Shown here: in pieces, positions 18,412 through 26,659 of the stretch
Position numbering within the stretch: the first letter of the stretch is position 1
How the letters are laid out: every line of letters starts with the position of its first letter
NCBI RefSeq assembly: GCF_001667015.1
Contig: NZ_LZIS01000059.1
Span: forward strand, 52,192 to 116,191
DNA: 64,000 nt
Reading direction: 5' to 3'
DNA from: Mycobacterium sp. E3198
GTDB lineage: Bacteria; Actinomycetota; Actinomycetes; Mycobacteriales; Mycobacteriaceae
Program-made: the position numbers and the translations under genes
The notes under the pieces: model-generated
Database searches by the model: none
What the model was told of the DNA's origin: nothing
What the model saw: only the letters and a program-made list of their open reading frames with translations

Positions 18412-19197
18412 CTAGGCATCCTCTGGATGAGGTGCCGGTTGCGCAAAATAGGCACGAAGACGGGGCACGATGTCACTATCAAACAGTGGCGGCCCGGCGC
18501 GCCAGTCAATAGCCCGGTCTATTGCGGCCTGAAGCATCTCATCGTTGGTGCCCCCCATACCCGCTACCGCCGTACGCGCCATATGGACGCAGTTCTCGAA
18601 ATACTCCGCCGAAGCATCGTCGCTGAGTTCCCGGATTGTACGACGTGCGACTACGGGGCTGTCTTTGCTGCCAGTCATCGCCTCAACCCACCACACACTG
18701 TTACGACGAACAAAGGACGCCCCCTGTCGGCTTCCACCCATGCTGTTCCATGGAGGCAGCTTGTGGTGATATTGAAGGAATCCTTCGAGTAGCTGGCCCT
18801 CGGCATTGCGCGCATACGGCTCGTACTCTTCGTCAGCGATCGCTTCCTGCAGGACCACGCTAAAGCCAAGACGCTGGTGATTCTCGAACCACTCGTTGAC
18901 CTCGCGCCCCTTGTTTCCCTTCCCTGGCTTCGTGCCTTTCAAGGTGTTGTGTTGACCAAACCGGCTGGGCAGGTTGCTGGTCACCCCGATGTAGAGGGCC
19001 TGTCGAGTCGACGGATTCCAGAAGCAGTACACCCCTGCACGACTCCATTCATTCCCTCGTGTGAGCATTTCGAGCGCGTCATACATCGCTTTGCGTTCGT
19101 CGCCGGCATAAACGTCGCGGACAACTGTCCCAAATGGCATGAGCCAACTGTAGGGCTGCTCGTTAAGTAGCTCGGCCCGTGATTGGCTCGCCGTCAT
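18412..19197 (-). CDS. GIY-YIG domain nuclease-like protein (copy 1)
   Basis: 261 aa. RAGVYCFWNPSTRQALYIGVTSNLPSRFGQH (residues about 53-83) is a GIY-YIG module with the GVY and YIG motifs and a downstream Arg. A conserved Glu may be in EGQLLEGFLQYHHKLPPWN. The C-terminal 100 residues are unassigned and probably helical. The start ATG 19197 overlaps the stop of an upstream small gene (ATGA), so the two form a translationally coupled pair. Likely a defence or mobile-element nuclease; the target is unknown. Confidence 0.7.
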   Translation of the reverse strand: MTASQSRAELLNEQPYSWLMPFGTVVRDVYAGDERKAMYDALEMLTRGNEWSRAGVYCFWNPSTRQALYIGVTSNLPSRFGQHNTLKGTKPGKGNKGREVNEWFENHQRLGFSVVLQEAIADEEYEPYARNAEGQLLEGFLQYHHKLPPWNSMGGSRQGASFVRRNSVWWVEAMTGSKDSPVVARRTIRELSDDASAEYFENCVHMARTAVAGMGGTNDEMLQAAIDRAIDWRAGPPLFDSDIVPRLRAYFAQPAPHPEDA

Positions 19198-19445
19198 TCC
19201 CCGTCAAGCGCGACATGCTGTGCGGCCGTAGGCCTCCCAGGGGCGTAGCGGCCAGCAACACGCAACGGTAGCGCAATCGTTGCGGCAGGTCCTCGTGGGA
19301 CCAGATGGTCCGGGTTCGTGGAATGCAGGAGGCGGCTTCCGTATTCGTAGCGGCCGCACCTCTGCCAGGCCCACGTCCATCCATTAGCGGTGGCGGGCGG
19401 GAAGCCCAGCGTTTTGGCCAGTGCAGCCTGCGTTACTTCAGTCAT
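19194..19445 (-). CDS. small hypothetical protein coupled to GIY-YIG gene
   Basis: 83 aa from ATG 19445 (AAGG about 8 nt upstream), MTEVTQAALAKTLGFPPATANGW, with no recognised domain. Codon use is GC-rich at third positions, supporting it as real. Its stop overlaps the GIY-YIG start by four bases, the typical layout of a two-protein module. The role (partner, inhibitor or leader) is unknown. Confidence 0.45.
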   Translation of the reverse strand: MTEVTQAALAKTLGFPPATANGWTWAWQRCGRYEYGSRLLHSTNPDHLVPRGPAATIALPLRVAGRYAPGRPTAAQHVALDGE

Positions 19446-19555
19446 GGGGCGAGCCTTCATTCGCTTTTGCCGTTACCGACATCTTTCCCTAAGCAGCCAA
19501 ATCCCTGTTTAATGCAACCCAGGACACGGTCAAGGAACCGCTCTAGGAGAAGCAG

Positions 19556-19711
19556 ATGGTGCAGTACCGCGAGTCCAAGAAGGTCGGCCCAGTTCGTTTT
19601 ACGGCAAGTAATCGCGGAATCTCGGCCAGCGTCGGGTCTGGACCGTTTCGGGGCACCCGGCGTGCGGACGGTCTTTACCAACGGATGGTGCGGGTTCCCG
19701 GCTCGGGATGA
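19556..19711 (+). CDS. short DUF4236-like protein
   Basis: 51 aa, preceded by a strong AGGAGA site at 19546-19551. MVQYRESKKVGPVRFTASNRG, then GISASVGSGPFRGTRRADG and MVRVPGSG, match the DUF4236 pattern (R-Y-R-K-S, G-P-x-R, S-x-x-G-x-S-x-S-x-G, and a terminal V-P-G-S-G), a short beta-rich module found at the N-terminus of small proteins. It ends at a TGA. The downstream sequence continues open in the same frame into a membrane hairpin, so this may be the N-terminal half of a formerly longer protein. Confidence 0.6.
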   Translation: MVQYRESKKVGPVRFTASNRGISASVGSGPFRGTRRADGLYQRMVRVPGSG

Positions 19712-19795
19712 GGGACAACAGAGTCATCAGCAGTCAGCGCCAAGCCCCCGCTCCGGCGCAGCCGAACATTGCGGTGCAGTTGGGAAAGCTCTCCG

Positions 19796-19948
19796 GTGTG
19801 CCTCCTAGCCCTCGGCATGATTGTGAGCGTCCTATCGGGCAGTCTCACTTTGGGCTTCGGCATTGTCGGCGGCTTTTTCGTGGTCGGACTGATCGGCGTA
19901 GCGGTCTGGATGGTTGTGCTAATCCGCCGTCGTAATCAGGGGCAGTGA
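19796..19948 (+). CDS. small membrane hairpin protein or detached C-terminal half
   Basis: 50 aa from GTG 19796: CLLALGMIVSVLSGSL, LGFGIVGGFFVVGLIGVAVWM and VVLIRRRNQGQ. This forms two closely spaced hydrophobic helices and a basic tail. It is in the same frame as the DUF4236-like gene upstream but separated by a TGA and a linker. An overlapping frame at 19708-19790 has a more natural linker (QAPAPAQPNIAVQLGKLSG), suggesting indels. Its stop overlaps the next start (TGATG). Confidence 0.4.
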   Translation: MCLLALGMIVSVLSGSLTLGFGIVGGFFVVGLIGVAVWMVVLIRRRNQGQ

Positions 19949-20274
19949 TGAAGGTCGTTACAGTTGCAGCAATCGTGGCTATCACCTCGGGATGCACTGC
20001 GCCTACGGCAAGCGCCAGCCCAGGCGTGACGTGCGCAGAAGTGGGTGGCGTGTTCGTACAGCACTATGACGATGGACGCGGCACCTGTATGCCCGCCGAT
20101 TCTCGTCGGAAGTGCCACATACCACCCGACGAGCAGGAGGCGTTTGACCCTACGGGCAATTATGTGTCGGAATTGCTGATGCACCCGCCTTATGCATACG
20201 GCGACGTCGACTGGTTCGACATCGGGATGATTAAGCTCGCGAGCAACGCCGACTGCTGGAAGTTGCCTTCGTGA
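19948..20274 (+). CDS. probable small lipoprotein or exported protein
   Basis: 108 aa. MKVVTVAAIVAITSGCTAP is a short signal with a lipobox-like TSGC, followed by a mature domain with several Cys (VTCAEVGG, GTCMPAD, RKCHIPP, ADCWKLPS) that could form disulfides. ATG 19948 overlaps the previous stop. This type of small exported protein is common in mycobacteriophages and islands; function unknown. Confidence 0.6.
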   Translation: MKVVTVAAIVAITSGCTAPTASASPGVTCAEVGGVFVQHYDDGRGTCMPADSRRKCHIPPDEQEAFDPTGNYVSELLMHPPYAYGDVDWFDIGMIKLASNADCWKLPS

Positions 20275-20277
20275 GCC

Positions 20278-20459
20278 TTATCCGCCGACGGTGCGGCCCG
20301 GCTTCGCCTCGACGTTTATCCGCTTGTGCGGCTCGGCCTGCAGGGCGGTGTCGTTCGATTTGACTATCATGCCGCACGGGTTTTCTTCTGTGGGCCAATT
20401 GATCTCAGCGCAGCCCCTGATCGTGCTCGCTACGCCTGCGTTAGCGGCGGCCTCGGTCT
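20278..20459 (-). pseudogene. open fragment without start codon, possible gene remnant
   Basis: Minus-strand frame of about 60 codons with no usable start and a stop just upstream. It contains STIRGCAEINWPTEENPCG and MIVKSNDTALQAEPHKRINV, natural-looking sequence with two Cys like an exported protein. Could be the 3' end of a gene whose front was lost when the element was rearranged. Confidence 0.3.
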
Positions 20460-20493
20460 AGTTGAGCACTAAGAGGATTGAGCTTTCGAGTGT

Positions 20494-21270
20494 CTACTCC
20501 GGTTTGCATAGTTCCCGCCAGATCCATCCGTCGGTTCGATTCCAGGTTAGAACTGCGTAGCCTCCGGCGGTGAGCCACACGTGCGTCGCGGGTAAGCCGT
20601 CTGGCATCTGGAACTGCGGTACATCACGCCGACCCATCCTGAGGTTGTCAAGGAGATCGAATCCTGAGCCGTAGATGTCAGGGACTCCAATCGCAAGGTG
20701 TCGCTCAGAAACACCCGGATGGTTGCGCAGCTTCTCCAGCTTGGTCGCGATGGCAGCACTGGACAGCAGGGCGGCCAAGTCCTCGTCGAGGCCCTCGGTA
20801 CGAGGAAACGCAACGACTGGAGGCATATCTATGCGAATGGTGCCCGGTCTCCCGTCGACCGCATGAAGCCTGTTGTTAGTCGAGGCGAACCATCGAATAT
20901 CGGCGTCGTCATGTGCTGCAAATGGTAAGTGAGTCGACGAGGTGACCCCGTGACAGTCACACGCCGCGACGATCGCTGGAAGCCGCCGCCGGAGATGATC
21001 GAGTCGTGTCCCTAGATCGACCACTACGGTCCATCCTCGTGGACTAGGGCATGCGATCGTCTCGCCATCATCAAGCTCGGTCCCCCAAGCTGCGGCCCGG
21101 CGATCTTGGACGGTGGTCATCTCGACTGCGCCGCTGGCCGATGGAGACATGAAGATATAGTCCACCGCGCCCTGCAGGCCGTCGCGGTCGTGCTGTGTGA
21201 GTGAGACTCCATGCAGCTGCTCGATAAGGAGTCTCAAGTACAGCTCCGAGTTGCGCTCAGCGGACCGCAT
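20494..21270 (-). CDS. hypothetical protein, second gene of a minus-strand pair
   Basis: 258 aa, no family recognised with confidence. DYIFMSPSASGAVEMTTVQDRRAAAW (about residues 37-62) has an acidic-x-T pattern reminiscent of degenerate PD-(D/E)XK folds with E-V-T, but a catalytic Lys is not evident. The C-terminus has HVWLTAGGYAVLTWNRTDGW. It lies 12 bp after the small gene at 21283-21525 on the same strand, so the pair is probably one operon. Proteins of this kind occur as cargo on islands; function unknown. Confidence 0.6.
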   Translation of the reverse strand: MRSAERNSELYLRLLIEQLHGVSLTQHDRDGLQGAVDYIFMSPSASGAVEMTTVQDRRAAAWGTELDDGETIACPSPRGWTVVVDLGTRLDHLRRRLPAIVAACDCHGVTSSTHLPFAAHDDADIRWFASTNNRLHAVDGRPGTIRIDMPPVVAFPRTEGLDEDLAALLSSAAIATKLEKLRNHPGVSERHLAIGVPDIYGSGFDLLDNLRMGRRDVPQFQMPDGLPATHVWLTAGGYAVLTWNRTDGWIWRELCKPE

Positions 21271-21282
21271 GGTTCGCTGCTT

Positions 21283-21525
21283 CTAAGGCTTGCGCACGAT
21301 GCGGTGCACCGTGGTACCCGACGGTCCCTGGATCACCCACGGATCTCCGCCGTCGACCGATTCAGATTCCAAAGCCCACACGGTCCCGGTTTCCGGTGTG
21401 AAACTGAATTTCTTGTTTTCTACCTGGAACAGCACCGCATGCCCATCGTGTTTCACTAGCAGTGACACACCGGTCTGGACTTCTTCGATCGGAATAGGTA
21501 GCACGTCAAGGTCTTCTGTCTCCAT
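21283..21525 (-). CDS. small hypothetical protein, first gene of a minus-strand pair
   Basis: 80 aa, METEDLDVLPIPIEEVQTG, beta-rich, ending in VIQGPSGTTVHRIVRKP. ATG 21525 was chosen because AGGG lies six bases upstream; longer in-frame starts reach 21636 but run through Arg/Pro-rich sequence unlike a protein. Probably co-transcribed with the 258-aa gene that follows. No family recognised. Confidence 0.55.
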   Translation of the reverse strand: METEDLDVLPIPIEEVQTGVSLLVKHDGHAVLFQVENKKFSFTPETGTVWALESESVDGGDPWVIQGPSGTTVHRIVRKP

Positions 21526-21817
21526 GTCCCTAACCATAGAACCGCGCATCGACACCAAGCGCGTATTCGTGCTGCCGGGTGTCGGACGTCGTGGTGTCGC
21601 GGCAGCGTCGCGTCCATGGGTTTTCCCGTGGTCCACACTGGGAAATCCTGGAAGACAAGTGCACGGAGCGTCGCCCGGTCTGTCCGTGCAACCTCACGGC
21701 TCAGTGGTACAACCTTGTCGGCGCTCTATGGGAGTATCGCGCGGATATCAGGGCAGGTAACGCCAGGCGCTTCACCGTAGCGATGCGGCACCGTCCCGAT
21801 GAGCGAAGGGTAGATCC

Positions 21818-22270
21818 ATGGCGACAGGACCCCAGTGTCAAGTCGAGCGTTGCAAGTTTCCGGCGACTGCGATGCAACGCCTTAAAGAGCGGAGTGGGGC
21901 ATTCGATTTCCCGGCGGACGTGCCCGTCTGCGATATACATCGGGAGCAGCTATCTGACCCGGCGACGGAATGGGTTTTGCTTAATGAGCCAGAAGGCCGA
22001 CGGCTCCTCGTGGGGGGCATGCTCGCCGAGTTGAACGAGTACATCCTGGTGGAGCCGATCAGCGAAATGGTCGGGCACAAGGCGAGCCGAGACTTCAGCC
22101 ATCCAGAACACAACGGCTATCACGTGCCCATGAAGGTGCGTGTACGAGGCGGCGCTGAAGAGACCATCACGCTGGTGATCCCGCCAGACCTTCTATCGGC
22201 TAGCGCCGAGTTTTTGCATAGATTCGCAGAGCGGTTAGCGCCGAAGCCGAAGTCAAGCGATCAGCCATGA
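21818..22270 (+). CDS. hypothetical protein with N-terminal Cys/His motif, partner of HEPN gene
   Basis: 150 aa. CQVERCKFPATAM followed by VCDIHREQL gives a C-x4-C...C-x2-H zinc-binding pattern near the N-terminus, and the rest is alpha/beta. GAAGGG lies upstream of ATG 21818. Its stop overlaps the next start (ATGA), so the two products are made together in near-equal amounts. As the short upstream gene of a HEPN protein, an antitoxin- or sensor-like role is conceivable; this is inference. Confidence 0.55.
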   Translation: MATGPQCQVERCKFPATAMQRLKERSGAFDFPADVPVCDIHREQLSDPATEWVLLNEPEGRRLLVGGMLAELNEYILVEPISEMVGHKASRDFSHPEHNGYHVPMKVRVRGGAEETITLVIPPDLLSASAEFLHRFAERLAPKPKSSDQP

Positions 22271-23619
22271 CCAACCTAGATTCGCAATCCGACGAGCTTT
22301 GTTCGGCGATCGAGGTGCGGCTGGACCGCTTTGCGAGAACCATGAGCGAGGGCAACACAACCGCAGACCGCTACCGCCGGTTGTTTGCCGACCATCAGCC
22401 GGAAGGTGGCCGATGGGGTGCGTTCTGTACCGGTGCCCATCCGGCGAAAGTACCTTGGCCATGTCGAGAGGTCCGGCGACTCAACCAAGCAGACACCTAT
22501 CCAACCAGCGTTCACGCTGCGGCTCGATGGCTTGATGTGGTGCAGCGAATGCGAGACATGATCGCGGCGACCATTCCGCAGGCGATCGACAATATCGAGC
22601 ATCAGCTGCGAACCGGCGGCCCAAACGCCGAGTACAACCGGCGGTTTGCCTTCAGCGCATTCACGATGCCGTTCACATACGCTATTACTGCCACGCCACC
22701 CAGGGCTGGCAGTGAAGTGGAAGCCGCGATCGCACCCCTGAACCGGGCGGTACAGGATCTACTGACTGACTCCGATGTGCGTACCGCTATGTCGCGGTTG
22801 GAGGAAACGATGGCGGGCGCTGAAGAGGCGCTGGCGAGGCTGGTGGCGGATCCGGAACCAGCATCTCTCACGGAGCTTGTCGAAGAGTTAAAACGCACGG
22901 TCAAGGTCTCGATGCTGGCGGCGCTAGTCGGTGCTGCAGGGATCGTTGAGCTGGCCGACGCCGAGTTCGCCACTCGCCTCGAAGAGTTGAAATACCCTCC
23001 GCCACAATCACGTTGGGTAGAGCTTGCCCGCGAACCTGTCGCTGTGGTTGGTAGCCCGACGGACACGACCGTCAGCATCGAAGAGATCTACCAGGCGGCG
23101 ACACCAGGAGTGCAGGGAATGCTGCAGGCTATGCGCGGCGAAGTCTCGCCACCCCGGAAAACTGAAGTGCAACAGATCCAAGGAGCACAGTGGATCAGCT
23201 TCATATTCGCGGAGTGGAATGACCACTACCGGTTCGAATTGGCGAAAGTTTGGGACTGCAGTCACCGGGACTATGTGTTTCCGTTCTTCGGAGAGCTTGC
23301 CAAGGTACGCAACGATTTCATCCACAACGGCGGTGTCGCCAAGCGTGCGACTGCGAACTGCCAGATTCTCGGTTGGTTCAATGAAGACGAGCAAATGTTT
23401 CTGACTCCGGGCATGTACGTCGATGTGGTCCGAAGCTGGCCTTGGGACGAGCTGCTCCATGAACCGAGCCCAAACCAAGATTCTCGCAATCAATATTCAG
23501 GTCGAGCACCAGTCACGTTGATCGATGCAGTCCAACGAGCAGCTGCAGCAGATGGGGTGAAACCGGATGACGTATTGGAAGAAGCTCTACAGCTTTGGCT
23601 GCAACGAAGTGGCGGCTAA
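22267..23619 (+). CDS. HEPN-like protein (predicted RNase-type effector)
   Basis: 450 aa, mostly helical. Near the C-terminus FFGELAKVRNDFIHNGG carries an R-x4-H motif (RNDFIH, about residues 348-353) with the polar residue after Arg, the active-site pattern of HEPN ribonucleases used in toxin-antitoxin, CRISPR and abortive-infection systems. The N-terminal 300 residues are unassigned helices (SRLEETMAGAEEALARLV and similar). Coupled by ATGA to the upstream gene. A phage-defence or growth-arrest role is inferred. The gene converges on a decayed resolvase tail. Confidence 0.6.
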   Translation: MTNLDSQSDELCSAIEVRLDRFARTMSEGNTTADRYRRLFADHQPEGGRWGAFCTGAHPAKVPWPCREVRRLNQADTYPTSVHAAARWLDVVQRMRDMIAATIPQAIDNIEHQLRTGGPNAEYNRRFAFSAFTMPFTYAITATPPRAGSEVEAAIAPLNRAVQDLLTDSDVRTAMSRLEETMAGAEEALARLVADPEPASLTELVEELKRTVKVSMLAALVGAAGIVELADAEFATRLEELKYPPPQSRWVELAREPVAVVGSPTDTTVSIEEIYQAATPGVQGMLQAMRGEVSPPRKTEVQQIQGAQWISFIFAEWNDHYRFELAKVWDCSHRDYVFPFFGELAKVRNDFIHNGGVAKRATANCQILGWFNEDEQMFLTPGMYVDVVRSWPWDELLHEPSPNQDSRNQYSGRAPVTLIDAVQRAAAADGVKPDDVLEEALQLWLQRSGG

Positions 23620-23812
23620 CTCGCCTCGGCGAGGTATCTGTGCAGAGTAGCCCGACTCACCCCAAGGTATTTAGCAACATCTCTGCCGGTGTGGCCGTCG
23701 GCCTTCATTCGCTTGGCGGTAGATGTCCTCAGCATTGGAGACCTTGCGGGGCCACCCGAATGTGGTGTCAATAGCGCGAGATGCTGCTCTCGGTCCGATG
23801 AGCCCGGCGGTC
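23616..23812 (-). pseudogene. decayed serine-resolvase C-terminal tail (scar 1)
   Basis: Minus-strand translation gives AASRAIDTTFGWPRKVSNAED, then after a frame change AKRMKADGHTGRDVAKYLGV and SRATLHRYLAEAS-stop. This aligns along its length with the C-terminus of the intact resolvase at 31023-31613 (REASRVNGTKFGRPRKVGDA, KRMKSDGHTGKAIAKYLGVS). The catalytic domain is missing and one frameshift lies near 23700. It directly abuts the GIY-YIG gene at 23816. Confidence 0.8.
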
Positions 23813-23815
23813 AAA

Positions 23816-24673
23816 TTAGTTCTTGTTGAGGCCGAACTGCCGGGACATCAGCACATCTTTCCAGTAGCCCTCTCGGGCCAGTACCTCCTCGTCGGAGGTA
23901 CGCATGGACCAGAACTCCAGCAGCGCGAAGCGCAAGTTAACCCGCGCGTACTCCGGCCCCTTCTGGCCAATGAGTTCTTTGAGGGCGACGTTGTGCCCGT
24001 GCAAACTATCGACGTACTGGCGCAGTCTGGCCCAGATTCCGGTATCACCATAGGCTGACCCGACGTATGCCTTGCCGGTTTCGACATCGTGGATGACGTA
24101 GACACCCTTCATGTACTGCAGGGCCCCGCGCCAGTCATTCCACTCCTGGGTGACGGCGGTCTCCAGCACCCCAAGGGAGTGGTTGATCCGATCATGGCCG
24201 GGGAAAGGCTCCCCCGCGTAAGGGAGACTGAGGATGGACACGACTTCGATGTGGTCCAGGTGAGTCTCCATGTTGAGTCGGATCGCGCGCCCTGGTGGGC
24301 GGAACTTCACCCAGAGCCGCTTTACGAAGGACCCCATTAGGTCTTCGCGTAGCGCGATCTTGTACGAGTAGGCGTTGGGCTTACTGCCGCGAGCCACGAC
24401 CTCAAAAACACCGCCGAAAAGCCAGTGCGATGGATCATTTCGGTCTCGGGCCATCGTGAAGATGTATCGCCGGTTGAACTCGTCGCGGGCGGGCCGCCAT
24501 CGGCTCCACTTAACCCACTCATCCCATGAGCGGGTAAGAACATCGAGGGGATGGTCCTCGCCGTTCCAGACTGCGCAGTGAAGCTTGCACGCCGTCGGAT
24601 CGAGATCGCCGATCAGGCTCCTCAGTGGTATCACAGGCATCTCGCGATGGTGCCGGGTGTTACCAAATGACAC
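23816..24673 (-). CDS. GIY-YIG domain nuclease-like protein (copy 2)
   Basis: 285 aa from GTG 24673 (ATG 24640 also possible). N-terminal 180 residues: a separate domain with MPVIPLRSLIGDLDP and EDLMGSFVKRLWVKFRPPGR. C-terminal: KGVYVIHDVETGKAYVGSAYG followed by IWARLRQYVDS, a GIY-YIG module (GVYVI / YVGSA, then Arg). ALLEFWSMRTSDEEVLARE is the C-terminal helix of the fold with the metal-binding Glu. This two-domain arrangement is seen in restriction/defence-associated GIY-YIG proteins. Unrelated in sequence to the GIY-YIG protein at 18412 outside the motif. Confidence 0.75.
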   Translation of the reverse strand: MSFGNTRHHREMPVIPLRSLIGDLDPTACKLHCAVWNGEDHPLDVLTRSWDEWVKWSRWRPARDEFNRRYIFTMARDRNDPSHWLFGGVFEVVARGSKPNAYSYKIALREDLMGSFVKRLWVKFRPPGRAIRLNMETHLDHIEVVSILSLPYAGEPFPGHDRINHSLGVLETAVTQEWNDWRGALQYMKGVYVIHDVETGKAYVGSAYGDTGIWARLRQYVDSLHGHNVALKELIGQKGPEYARVNLRFALLEFWSMRTSDEEVLAREGYWKDVLMSRQFGLNKN

Positions 24674-24781
24674 TAGAGAACAAGGACCCCGTCGCGGATG
24701 AGAATCGCAGCCGGGCTGCCGGTGACGCGGTTTCGGGTCTGGTCACCGCTCTAACGAATTCAACGACCGATCGGCTTAGCT

Positions 24782-25501
24782 ATGAGTAGCGTCGCAGCCG
24801 TGGCTGCAGACGATGAGAAGGTCGCCCAGTGCGTCGCGTACTACCGGAAGCTGCTGGACGCCCGGCCCAAGACGCCAGAGTCGCTACAGCAGGCCACCCG
24901 TAGCGGTCTCCAGCAAATCATCCATCGGGCGGGAGCCAAACGCCGTACCGACGTGCTCTTGGCCCGCCTCGACGAGGCCTTCGCCGAGAAAGGGATTGTT
25001 ACCCGTCCGCGCCTGACTGATCCGAAGAACAGGCCCGACGAGCGCATCTACATGTTCGACCGCCGCCACCAGCTCAAAGGGCTGTCGAAGCTGACGCGCC
25101 AGTCGTTTCCCGATGAGAACAGCTTGCGCCAGTTCATCCTCGCCAACCTCCATGAGTTCGACGAGTTGCGTGGTCTCACTGTGGTGGAGAAAGAAAAGAG
25201 GCAGACCAGCGGTCGCCGATTTGATCTGCTTTGCAAGAGACCCCGACGCAACCAGTTGGTTGCGATTGAACTCAAGCTCAAGGCCGCCGACTACCGGACC
25301 GTCGGCCAATCCCTGCAGTACATCGACGACCTCATCATCGAGGCCGACAAGCAGGGTTGCTCACCCCACTTCATCCTGATCGCCGGTGGCCAACCAAATC
25401 CGGCAGCCCATGACCAGATCCAGGACTATGCCGAAGCCCGTGGTGTGGGCGTGACGTTTCTTCTCCACAGGGTCGAGATGAGCCTTCGACTACACCCATA
25501 A
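24782..25501 (+). CDS. NucS/DUF91-like PD-(D/E)XK nuclease
   Basis: 239 aa. The C-terminal half has GRRFDLLCKRPRRNQLVAIE then LKLKAADYRTVGQSLQYIDDL: D148, E163 and K165 form the PD-(D/E)XK triad, and the following Q-x-x-x-Y helix is typical of NucS/RecB-type folds. N-terminal 130 residues are helical and basic, possibly for DNA binding. Solitary on the plus strand between minus-strand modules. Likely a DNA nuclease in defence; target unknown. Confidence 0.65.
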   Translation: MSSVAAVAADDEKVAQCVAYYRKLLDARPKTPESLQQATRSGLQQIIHRAGAKRRTDVLLARLDEAFAEKGIVTRPRLTDPKNRPDERIYMFDRRHQLKGLSKLTRQSFPDENSLRQFILANLHEFDELRGLTVVEKEKRQTSGRRFDLLCKRPRRNQLVAIELKLKAADYRTVGQSLQYIDDLIIEADKQGCSPHFILIAGGQPNPAAHDQIQDYAEARGVGVTFLLHRVEMSLRLHP

Positions 25502-25579
25502 CATGCCGATTTGAGACAGGCCACGAGACCTAGTTTCAGGTCAGTCCGAATTTCCAGCGACAGGGGATTCGGAGGCTGA

Positions 25580-25930
25580 TCACCACCAGCATGCCGGTCC
25601 GTGCATCCCATGTCCGTCGGGACGGCTGATTACTTCAGTCCGGCTGCTCCACTCGGCCCAGTGGGCTGCGAGCCACTCGCGCTGCCCTCCTGTGGTGGCC
25701 ACATTTGGACGTTGGCCGTGCAGCGCGGCGCACAACTCGTGTGACTCGAGTGAATCGGCGACGTAGATGGTTCCGTCGGCTGCGACCGCCAGCAGACCCC
25801 GATCGAACAGCTTGTGCGGATCGCGCCGCAACAGGAGTTCGCCCTCGATGTCGTGACGGCCAATCTCTGCGCCGCTGTAGAGGTGGCATGCTTCCAGCGC
25901 CTCGGCAGGAGCGTCTGATTGGCTGGGCGA
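25580..25930 (-). pseudogene. 3' fragment of an HNH endonuclease gene
   Basis: Open frame without a start codon, bounded upstream by a TGA at 25931-25933. The translation ALEACHLYSGAE, then ELLLRRDPHKLFDRGLLAV, is the conserved C-terminal half of an HNH nuclease (E-A-x-H-I/L ... N/E-L-L-L-R-x-D-x-H-x-L-F-D). The first HNH His and cysteines upstream are lost. The break point falls next to the SHOCT gene, so the front of the gene was probably lost in a recombination event. Confidence 0.7.
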
Positions 25931-25939
25931 TCATTCCGT

Positions 25940-26395
25940 TCAGCCAATCAGCTTCGCCTTCTGCGCTTCAAACTCTTCCTGTGTGAGCACACCGGCATCC
26001 CGGAGCTGAGCAAGCTTCATCAGTTCGTCAGCGACGGACGTAGGCGCAATGTGTGGTGGAGTCTGCGGCCCTTGCGATTGAAGGGCAGATCCAAAGTCCG
26101 GACGCGCACGAAACCAGTCCTCGATCTTCTGAGCTGTCCCGTAGTTAATCGCAACCTCGGCGAGGTTCGTGCCAGACCCCTGTACAGTCAGCACTTCCTG
26201 CAAACTCGATGCCTTTAGACGCTTCTTGTCGTCCCGAGTCGCCTTCCGAACCGAGAATCCCACCACATCACGCACTCGCACTTTGAAGGCAGGCAAAAGC
26301 TTCCCGGTCTGCCGATACTCGACTGTCCCGTCGGGATACTCAATCAAGCTCCCGTTCCCGAAGCCCAGTCCATGTGAGGTCGGCTTACCTGCCAT
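25940..26395 (-). CDS. SHOCT-domain protein
   Basis: 151 aa from MAGKPTSHGLGFG (AGAGGA upstream). Residues about 15-95 form a PH-like beta domain (IEYPDGTVEYRQTGKLLPAF, VRDVVGFSVRKAT). The last 30 residues, LMKLAQLRDAGVLTQEEFEAQKAKLIG, are a classic SHOCT motif, an oligomerisation or binding helix pair. Such proteins occur in phages and bacteria and are of unknown function. Its stop abuts the HNH fragment. Confidence 0.75.
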   Translation of the reverse strand: MAGKPTSHGLGFGNGSLIEYPDGTVEYRQTGKLLPAFKVRVRDVVGFSVRKATRDDKKRLKASSLQEVLTVQGSGTNLAEVAINYGTAQKIEDWFRARPDFGSALQSQGPQTPPHIAPTSVADELMKLAQLRDAGVLTQEEFEAQKAKLIG

Positions 26396-26524
26396 GCCAG
26401 TGGGTCCTCTCGCTATTGCAACTATTGCGATGAACAACGCTACGCATCCATACGACGTGCCCTTGGGCCAGAAAACGTTTCGATCAAGTTAGGCCAACAC
26501 TAGTCCTGTCAACGGGCCCACAAG

Positions 26525-26640
26525 CTATGCAGCCTCATCGTTCAACAGATACCGATACAAGGTCGCTCGGCTCACCCCCCAGGTACTTGGAGATGTCCTT
26601 GCCGGTGTGGCCGTTGCCAGCCAGGCCTGGACGTCCATCA
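26525..26640 (-). pseudogene. decayed serine-resolvase C-terminal tail (scar 2)
   Basis: Minus-strand sequence encodes GNGHTGKDISKYLG and then, after a one-base shift in a run of six C on the plus strand, VSRATLYRYLLNDEAA-stop. It matches the last 35 residues of the intact resolvase (SDGHTGKAIAKYLGVSRATLYRYL). Only this tail survives. It sits 20 bp from the end of the McrC-like gene. Confidence 0.8.
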
Positions 26641-26659
26641 TGATCGGTGTGGCATGGCA

